DNA of 9,865 nucleotides from DATLWR01 sp035576205. GTDB taxonomy: Bacteria; Pseudomonadota; Zetaproteobacteria; Mariprofundales; Mariprofundaceae. The DNA is taken from positions 1 through 9,865 of the forward strand of contig DATLWR010000025.1 of assembly GCA_035576205.1 (NCBI GenBank), written 5' to 3'. A model generated the notes under the pieces. That model did not search any database and was not told the origin of the DNA. It saw only the letters and a list, made by a program, of their open reading frames with translations. Shown here piece by piece: positions 5,237 to 9,865 of the stretch; the stretch's first letter is position 1; each line of letters starts with the position of its first letter. Made by a program: the position numbers and the translations under genes.

Positions 5237-6403
5237 GTGAACGGATCTCGGCAGCAGCGGCTAAGGGTGGTAATTGTCGGTGGCGGTATCATCGGTTGCC
5301 TGACGGCCTGGTACCTGGCTCGGCGTGGAGCAGCCGTCACGGTACTGGAGCGCGGGCGCGCCGGTATGGAGTCCTCGTGGGCCGGTGCAGGTATCCTCTG
5401 CCCGATTCATCCGTGGCTCTATCCCGATGCCTTTACCGAGCTGGTTGAAGCCAGTCTCGCGCTTTACCCTGAATTGAGCGCTGAACTCCATCATCTTACG
5501 GGCATCAGTACTGAATGGTGCCGTTCCGGTCTGCTGATTCCTGAATTCGCCGAGGATCGGGTGAGTCATCGCGAAGCGGCGCTCGCCTGGTCGGCCCGTT
5601 TTGAATGGCAGGTGGAAAGCCTCGATGCATCGGCGCTGCATCTGGCCGAACCGCTGCTGTCGAAAGCTGCCGAAGGCGGTTTGCTGTGGCCCGATGTCGG
5701 CCAGGTCCGCAATCCGCGGCTGCTGCAGGCGGTGCGGGTGGCGATGCTGCAGGCCGGTGTGGAGCTGCGTGAAGGTGCCGACGTGGTCGGGCCGTTGGAA
5801 GAGAACGGCCGCGTCTGCGGTGTGTTGCTGGCGGGCGGCGGAAGGCTGCAGGCCGAGCAGGTGTTGCTGGCGGCTGGCAGCTGGAGCGGCGAACTGGCCG
5901 GACAGTTCGGGCTGAAGCTGCCTGTCGAGCCGGTGAAGGGGCAGATCGTGCTGCTGAAAACCATGCCCGGGACCGTCCGCCATATCATCAAGCACGATGA
6001 CGCCTATTTCGTGCCGCGTACCGACGGACGCGTGCTGGTCGGTGCCAGCATGGAGCGGGTCGGTTTTGCCCGCGGCACGACGGATGCGGTGGTGGATTCG
6101 CTGCTGGCGGCTGCTTACCGCATCGTGCCTGCCTTGCAACAAGCCGAAATCGAGCGGCAGTGGATGGGCTTTCGGCCGGGCAGTCCCGACGGACTGCCGT
6201 ATCTCGGGCCGGTTCCCGGCAAACCGGGCCTGTGGGTGGCGAGCGGCCATTACCGTAACGGCGTGGCGCTGGCGCCGATCACCGCCGAGCTGATGAGCGG
6301 CTGGATGCTTGGCGAGGTGCCGAAGATGGAGCTGTCAGCCTTCCGTATCGGTCGCCCACTGCAGGCATCGGGAGATCTCGGTTTGCCAGACAAAGGTGAT
6401 TGA
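5237..6403 (+). CDS. thiO: ThiO-type glycine oxidase (FAD-dependent, DAO family)
   Basis: ThiO oxidises glycine to dehydroglycine (iminoacetate), the precursor used by ThiG for the thiamine thiazole ring. The 388-residue product has the FAD fold VVIVGGGIIG (11-20, G15, G17, G20) followed by E38. It also has the motif WAGAGIL (48-54), a mid-protein LAAGSWS (211-217), and the C-terminal signatures GFRPGSPDGLPYLGP (311-325) and GHYRNGVALAPIT (337-349). R313 and R340 lie at positions where DAO-family enzymes bind the substrate carboxylate; this assignment is by motif. The GTG start has GGGAGG four bases upstream. The frame stays open upstream to 5114, but that part is antisense to hpnC. No other thiamine gene is nearby. 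A sarcosine or D-amino-acid oxidase activity is the main alternative. Confidence 0.88.
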   Translation: MNGSRQQRLRVVIVGGGIIGCLTAWYLARRGAAVTVLERGRAGMESSWAGAGILCPIHPWLYPDAFTELVEASLALYPELSAELHHLTGISTEWCRSGLLIPEFAEDRVSHREAALAWSARFEWQVESLDASALHLAEPLLSKAAEGGLLWPDVGQVRNPRLLQAVRVAMLQAGVELREGADVVGPLEENGRVCGVLLAGGGRLQAEQVLLAAGSWSGELAGQFGLKLPVEPVKGQIVLLKTMPGTVRHIIKHDDAYFVPRTDGRVLVGASMERVGFARGTTDAVVDSLLAAAYRIVPALQQAEIERQWMGFRPGSPDGLPYLGPVPGKPGLWVASGHYRNGVALAPITAELMSGWMLGEVPKMELSAFRIGRPLQASGDLGLPDKGD

Positions 6404-6434
6404 TTCTCCGGCCTGTTTGTCACGACGAGGTCAC

Positions 6435-6462
6435 TTGCTTTTCCCCCTGCGGGGCCTATGAT
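6435..6462 (+). promoter_or_regulatory. Sigma70-type promoter of the rimP-nusA-ylxR-infB operon
   Basis: TTGCTT (6435-6440) and TATGAT (6457-6462) are separated by 16 bases, close to consensus in sequence and spacing. Transcription should begin near 6468-6470. The spacer contains CCCC-TGC-GGGG (6444-6454), a GC-rich inverted repeat lying exactly between the two promoter boxes. Confidence 0.7.
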
Positions 6463-6473
6463 TCGCTGCGTTG

Positions 6474-6505
6474 AAAAGTGAGCCGCGGCTCGCTTTTTTG
6501 TTTTT
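6474..6505 (+). terminator. Terminator-like hairpin in the rimP leader (attenuator candidate)
   Basis: AAAAGTGAGC (6474-6483) pairs with GCTCGCTTTT (6488-6497) with a single G-U wobble and a CGCG loop. A T-rich tract (6494-6499 and 6501-6505) follows. This is a good intrinsic terminator form. It could end thiO transcripts, but it also lies a few bases downstream of the predicted operon start. A short leader RNA of about 36 bases would result if it stops that polymerase. A rimP-leader attenuator family has been proposed for proteobacteria, and this position fits it. Confidence 0.7.
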
Positions 6506-6525
6506 CTGGGGGTAGTTGAACCCAA

Positions 6526-6987
6526 ATGGAAGCGCGGATCCGCTCGCTGGTCGAGCCTATTGCACGTGAGCTTGGTGTGGAGGTGCTGCAGGTCAATCTC
6601 GGCAGCGGTGGCCACAGCCAGATGCTGCGCGTGGTGATCGACAAGCGCGGCGGTGTCGACTCCGACACGCTGGAACGGATCAGTCGCGGGCTGTCGTTGC
6701 AGCTCGATGCCGAGGACCTGATCGCCGGCCAGTATCGCCTGGAGATCAGTTCGCCGGGGCTGAGCTGGCCGTTGACGACGGCGGCTGATTTCGCCCGTTA
6801 CGAAGGTGAATGGGTGAAGGTGATGTTCCCGGACGGCGACAGTCTCGAAGGCACCAACCTGGGGCCGGTCGAGGGCGGTTTTCGCCTGCAGGACGCAGAT
6901 GGCGAGCATACGTTTGCCATGGCTGAGGTTGCCAAGGTGACGCGTGCCATCAACTGGAAGGCTGTTTCCGGAAAGAAGAAGAAATAA
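6526..6987 (+). CDS. rimP: RimP, ribosome maturation factor
   Basis: RimP is needed for maturation of the 30S ribosomal subunit. The 153-residue product has the two-domain layout of the family. The N-terminal domain contains LRVVIDKRGGVDSDTLERIS (34-53) and the conserved YRLEISSPGL (70-79). The SH3-like C-terminal domain contains EGEWVKVMFPDG (93-104). The usual DRPL after SSPGL reads SWPL here (S80, W81), which is unusual. The protein ends in a run of lysines and a tandem TAA-TAA stop. The ATG lacks a strong Shine-Dalgarno; a G-rich GGGGG is about 14 bases upstream. It is the first gene of the operon and is followed by nusA after 26 bases. Confidence 0.95.
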   Translation: MEARIRSLVEPIARELGVEVLQVNLGSGGHSQMLRVVIDKRGGVDSDTLERISRGLSLQLDAEDLIAGQYRLEISSPGLSWPLTTAADFARYEGEWVKVMFPDGDSLEGTNLGPVEGGFRLQDADGEHTFAMAEVAKVTRAINWKAVSGKKKK

Positions 6988-7013
6988 TAACGCATGCGAG
7001 AGAGTGAAAGCGT

Positions 7014-8483
7014 ATGAACGTACAGTTGTTGCAGGTAGCTGACGCGGTGGCGCGGGAAAAGTCCGTCGATCGCGAACTGGTGATTGAAGCAATGGAACAG
7101 GCGATCAAGACGGCGGCTCGCCGGACCTATGCGGGCAAGCATGTGGAAGCCGAAATGAACCGTCAGACCGGCGAGATGAAGCTGTTTCATGTGCGTACGG
7201 TGGTCGAGGAGGTCGAGGACGAGCTCAACGAGCTGACCCTGGAAGAGGGCAAGAAGCTTGATGCCAATGCCGAGATCGGCACCGAATTCCAGGAGTCGCT
7301 GCCACCGATCGAACTGGGCCGCATTGCCGCCCAGACCGCCAAGCAGGTGATCAACCAGAAGATCCGTGAGGCCGAGCGCGAGCGCGTGGTCGCCGAGTAC
7401 GAGCCGCGCGTCGGCGAGCTGATCACCGGTATCGTCAAGCGTGTGGAGCGCGGCAATGTGTATGTCGACCTCGGCCGTGGCGAGGCGGTGATGTACCGCG
7501 AGGATCTGCTGCCGCGCGAGACCTTCCGCCAGGGCGATCGTGTTCGCGCCTACCTGCGCGAAGTGCGCAACCAGCCGAAGGGTCCGCTGGTGTTCCTGTC
7601 GCGTGCTGATGCCGGCATGGTGCTGAAGCTGTTCGAGCAGGAAGTGCCGGAGATTCAGGACGGTATCGTCGCGATCCAGGCGATCGCCCGCGATCCGGGC
7701 TCGCGCTCCAAGATCGCTGTGATCTCCACGGATCCGGCCGTTGATCCGGTCGGCGCCTGCGTCGGCATGCGCGGCGCGCGCGTGCAGGCAGTGGTCAACG
7801 AGCTGCACGGCGAAAAAATCGACATTATCGAGTGGACCGATGATCCGGCTACCTTCGTGGTCAATGCACTGGCACCGGCCGAGATCGAGCGCGTGCTGGT
7901 CGACGAGGCGCGCAACACGATCGAGGTGGCGGCCAACGAGGAGAATCTCGCCATCGCCATCGGCCGCCGCGGCCAGAACGTGCGTCTGGCTTCCGAACTC
8001 TCCGGCTGGAACATCGAGATCATGAGCACCGGCGAAGAGCGCGAGCGTCGCCAGGAGGAGATCGGCAAGGCGCGTCAGGCTTTCATCGACGGTCTCGATA
8101 TCGACGAGGATTTTGCCAATCTGCTGGTCAACGAGGGCTTTATCGGCCTGGAGGACCTGGCCTACTGCGCGCTGGAGGAGATCACCTCCATCGAGGGGCT
8201 CGACGAAGGTATCGCGCAGGAACTGCAGAAGCGGGCCCGCAACGTGTTGCTGGACCGTGCGCTGGCGCAGGGCGAGAGCGAGGAAAATGCCGTATCCCTG
8301 CTCGACATCAAGGGTATGACGCGCGAAATCGCCGAACAGCTGGCGGCACGCGACATGGTGACAGCCGAAGCTCTGGCGGATGCCGCGGTCGACGAGATCG
8401 AGGACATCGAGGGGCTGGGCCGCGAGCAGGCCGAGGCGCTGATTCTGGCAGCGCGCGAGGCGTGTGGCTGGTTTGACGAGTGA
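7014..8483 (+). CDS. nusA: NusA, transcription elongation and antitermination factor
   Basis: NusA binds RNA polymerase and nascent RNA, promoting pausing and intrinsic termination or, with other Nus factors, antitermination. The 489-residue product has the full proteobacterial layout: an RNA polymerase-binding N-terminal domain (1 to about 125), an S1 domain (about 134-198, GELITGIVKRVERGNVYVD), KH1 with GMRG (251-254), and KH2 with GRRG (317-320). Two acidic helix-hairpin-helix repeats (about 363-415 and 430-485) complete it, as in E. coli NusA (495 residues). The ATG is preceded by a weak purine-rich stretch. The end overlaps the start of the ylxR-like gene, indicating coupling. The terminator-like hairpin upstream of rimP makes feedback by NusA on its own operon plausible, though this is inference. 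Confidence 0.98.
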   Translation: MNVQLLQVADAVAREKSVDRELVIEAMEQAIKTAARRTYAGKHVEAEMNRQTGEMKLFHVRTVVEEVEDELNELTLEEGKKLDANAEIGTEFQESLPPIELGRIAAQTAKQVINQKIREAERERVVAEYEPRVGELITGIVKRVERGNVYVDLGRGEAVMYREDLLPRETFRQGDRVRAYLREVRNQPKGPLVFLSRADAGMVLKLFEQEVPEIQDGIVAIQAIARDPGSRSKIAVISTDPAVDPVGACVGMRGARVQAVVNELHGEKIDIIEWTDDPATFVVNALAPAEIERVLVDEARNTIEVAANEENLAIAIGRRGQNVRLASELSGWNIEIMSTGEERERRQEEIGKARQAFIDGLDIDEDFANLLVNEGFIGLEDLAYCALEEITSIEGLDEGIAQELQKRARNVLLDRALAQGESEENAVSLLDIKGMTREIAEQLAARDMVTAEALADAAVDEIEDIEGLGREQAEALILAAREACGWFDE

Positions 8484-9093
8484 GCATGCCGAGGCAGGCA
8501 GGGAGCCGCTGCGGCGCTGCCTGATCTGCCGGCAGTCACTGCCGAAACAGCTGATGCTGCGGCTGGTGGTGGATGCGGCAGGCGAGGTCTGGCCTGATCT
8601 GCTGCAGAAAGCTCCGGGGCGAGGGGTCTACCATTGCCTCGGCGACGATTGTCTGAAGCAGACGAACGACAAGCGGTTGCAGGCGCTGCGCAAGGACTTC
8701 CCGCAGGCTGTCATCCGCTGGGAGTCGTTGCGCGAACGATTGTTGTCGCTGCTGTCGCAACAGATGCAGGGCATGATCGAACGGCAGCGCATGCGGGCGG
8801 CGGTCGGCAGGGATGCGGTGATGCACCGGATGTGGAATAATGCGCCACTGTTGATTTTGCTGGCTGAAGATGCCGGCGAGGCGCTACAGCGGCAGATCCG
8901 CGATGCCGCAGGCAAGCGGCAGGCGGCAGGCCAGCCGACTATGCTGGCCAATGTGCTTTCCGTCGACTGGCTGGGTGGTGCGCTGCATCGCGAGCAGGTG
9001 GCGGTTGTCGGGCTGGAAGGTTCGGCGACGACTGAGAAACTAGAACGATATTGCGCCTGGTATGGGCGTTTGAAGGGAATCGGGGTAAGATAA
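8464..9093 (+). CDS. ylxR: YlxR family (DUF448) protein with L7Ae-like C-terminal domain
   Basis: The 209-residue product starts with a YlxR domain (about 14-75). It has the pattern RRCLICRQSLPKQLMLRLV, then PGRGVYHC (51-58) and a further Cys (C63); the four cysteines C19, C22, C58 and C63 could bind metal, though this is inferred. Stand-alone YlxR proteins are about 90-100 residues. The remaining half (about 105-209) resembles an L7Ae-like RNA-binding fold, with AVGRDAV, LLILLAEDAG and the ending LERYCAWYGRLKG. Such two-domain forms are known in proteobacteria. YlxR members have been linked to RNA binding and RNase P regulation. The GTG start at 8464 overlaps nusA by 20 bases and has GAGG just upstream; a TTG at 8473 is the alternative. 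The placement between nusA and infB is classical. Confidence 0.88.
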   Translation: MAGLTSEHAEAGREPLRRCLICRQSLPKQLMLRLVVDAAGEVWPDLLQKAPGRGVYHCLGDDCLKQTNDKRLQALRKDFPQAVIRWESLRERLLSLLSQQMQGMIERQRMRAAVGRDAVMHRMWNNAPLLILLAEDAGEALQRQIRDAAGKRQAAGQPTMLANVLSVDWLGGALHREQVAVVGLEGSATTEKLERYCAWYGRLKGIGVR

Positions 9094-9097
9094 GAAT

Positions 9098-9865
9098 ATG
9101 GCGAAGCGAATCCTCGACTTGGCGAAAGAACTGAATGTTGACCCGGCTGAAATCCAGCGCGCGGCCGTCCGCTGCAATATTGCAGTCAGCGGACCCACGG
9201 CCACGCTGACAGTGGAGGAACAGGGCAAGATTCGGGCTGCACTGAAGCCGGCGAACAAACCGGCTGCCGGCGCTTCGTCGGGTAAGACATTGACGCTGAA
9301 CCGGCCGATCGCCGCAGGGCAAGGCCATGGCAGCACCGTCGAGGGACGCGGTCGCACCGTCGAAGTGGCAGTCCGCCGTCGCCGTGTGGTGACGCCAGGT
9401 AGCCGTCCGGCTCCGACTGCCGAACCGACAGCTCCGGAACCTGTCGCAGCTGCGACCACTCCGGCTGCCGCACCCGCAGCTCCGGCCACTCCGGCTGCCG
9501 CACCCGCAGCTCCGGCCGTTTCGCCGGCCCAGCGCGCCGCACAGGCCGTCGAACAGAAAAAACAGGCTGCCGCGCAGGAACCCCAGGTTCGTGAGCATGC
9601 TCCGCGCCGCGAAGGATTCGGCGGCGAACGTCGCCCGGAGCGCCGTCCGGAAGGCCGCCCGGCCTCTGGCCCGACAAGAGGCGCTCATGGTGGCGGCCAG
9701 GGCCAGAGTCAGGGCCAACAGGCACCGCAGTCGCACGGGCCGCGTACCACGATCCGTCGCAAACTGACGCCGGCGCAGATTGCCGCCCAGCGTGCGCCGT
9801 CCTCTTCACTGAAGGAGATCGAGGCCAGGATCAGCGACGAGCGCGCCGAGCGCCGCCGCACCGGT
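9098..9865 (+). CDS. infB: InfB, translation initiation factor IF-2 (3' end beyond window)
   Basis: IF-2 is the GTPase that brings initiator fMet-tRNA to the 30S subunit and promotes 50S joining. The first 256 codons are present; the G domain lies beyond the window. The start MAKRILDLAKELNVDPAEIQ is the IF-2 N-terminal subdomain. A KTLTLNRP...RGRTVEVAVRRRR segment (about 68-92) is the basic IF-2-associated motif. Then comes a long low-complexity Ala/Pro-rich linker (about 97-150) with an exact tandem repeat, followed by Arg/Gly/Gln-rich sequence and the TTIRRKLTPAQIAAQR segment. The ATG lies four bases after the ylxR stop; GGGGTAAG upstream is only a moderate ribosome site. Linkers of this sort are variable between species. 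Confidence 0.95.
   Translation, partial: MAKRILDLAKELNVDPAEIQRAAVRCNIAVSGPTATLTVEEQGKIRAALKPANKPAAGASSGKTLTLNRPIAAGQGHGSTVEGRGRTVEVAVRRRRVVTPGSRPAPTAEPTAPEPVAAATTPAAAPAAPATPAAAPAAPAVSPAQRAAQAVEQKKQAAAQEPQVREHAPRREGFGGERRPERRPEGRPASGPTRGAHGGGQGQSQGQQAPQSHGPRTTIRRKLTPAQIAAQRAPSSSLKEIEARISDERAERRRTG
9458..9517 (+). repeat. Two exact tandem copies of a 30-bp unit in infB
   Basis: The 30-bp unit occupies 9458-9487 and again 9488-9517 without a mismatch, each encoding TPAAAPAAPA. It extends the flexible IF-2 linker in frame. Perfect identity suggests recent duplication, so copy number may vary between strains. Confidence 0.9.

Noticed and set aside
4389..5240. Open frame on the plus strand across hpnC (283 codons)
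   Set aside because: Shadow of hpnC with no recognisable domain; the hpnC catalytic motifs on the other strand are decisive.
5261..6250. Long open frame on the minus strand across thiO (329 codons)
   Set aside because: It is fully antisense to a well-supported FAD enzyme gene, shows no recognisable domains, and such frames are common in GC-rich DNA.
6798..7808. Long open frame on the minus strand across rimP and nusA (336 codons)
   Set aside because: Antisense to two certain genes; its His/Leu/Asp-rich composition is what the reverse strand of GC-rich genes gives.
8939..9736. Minus-strand frame across ylxR/infB with Gly/Cys/Arg repeats
   Set aside because: The repeats are the reverse reading of the infB Ala/Pro tandem repeat, not a real repeat protein.

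Overview
The window is about 9.9 kb of gene-dense, GC-rich bacterial chromosome. The gene set (RuvCA, Coq7 ubiquinone hydroxylase, HpnCDE squalene synthesis, rimP-nusA-ylxR-infB) points to a ubiquinone-making proteobacterium. The exact class cannot be fixed from sequence alone. The YlxR protein carrying an extra L7Ae-like domain and the Coq7 protein fit Alpha-, Beta-, Gamma- or Zetaproteobacteria. Nothing here looks like a prophage, transposon, CRISPR array or defence island.

Left block, minus strand (1-1812). Reading leftward, the order is coq7, a 58-codon remnant of yebC, ruvC, and the first 125 codons of ruvA, which runs off the window. The order yebC-ruvC-ruvA is the classical one, but yebC is reduced to its N-terminal segment. 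Its stop overlaps the ruvC start (TGATG), and ruvC and ruvA overlap by ATGA, so the three frames are translationally linked.

Gap (1813-2137). This 325-bp intergenic stretch is the least ordinary part of the window. It holds a tight cluster of DnaA-box-like 9-mers (one perfect), then an AT-rich segment with a perfect IHF consensus match and three odd-centred palindromes. Together these resemble a replication origin or a DnaA/IHF-controlled regulatory region, with no dnaA gene nearby.

Middle block, minus strand (2138-5162). The operon hpnC-hpnD-hpnE makes squalene from farnesyl diphosphate in three steps: FPP to presqualene diphosphate (HpnD), then hydroxysqualene (HpnC), then squalene (HpnE). 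The squalene would feed hopanoid synthesis, but squalene-hopene cyclase is not in the window.

Right block, plus strand (5237-9865). thiO (glycine oxidase for the thiamine thiazole ring) is divergent from hpnC. After it comes a good sigma70-type promoter and a terminator-like hairpin at the very start of the predicted transcript. Then follows the conserved transcription/translation operon rimP-nusA-ylxR-infB. infB is cut by the window end after 256 codons, all within its variable N-terminal linker region.
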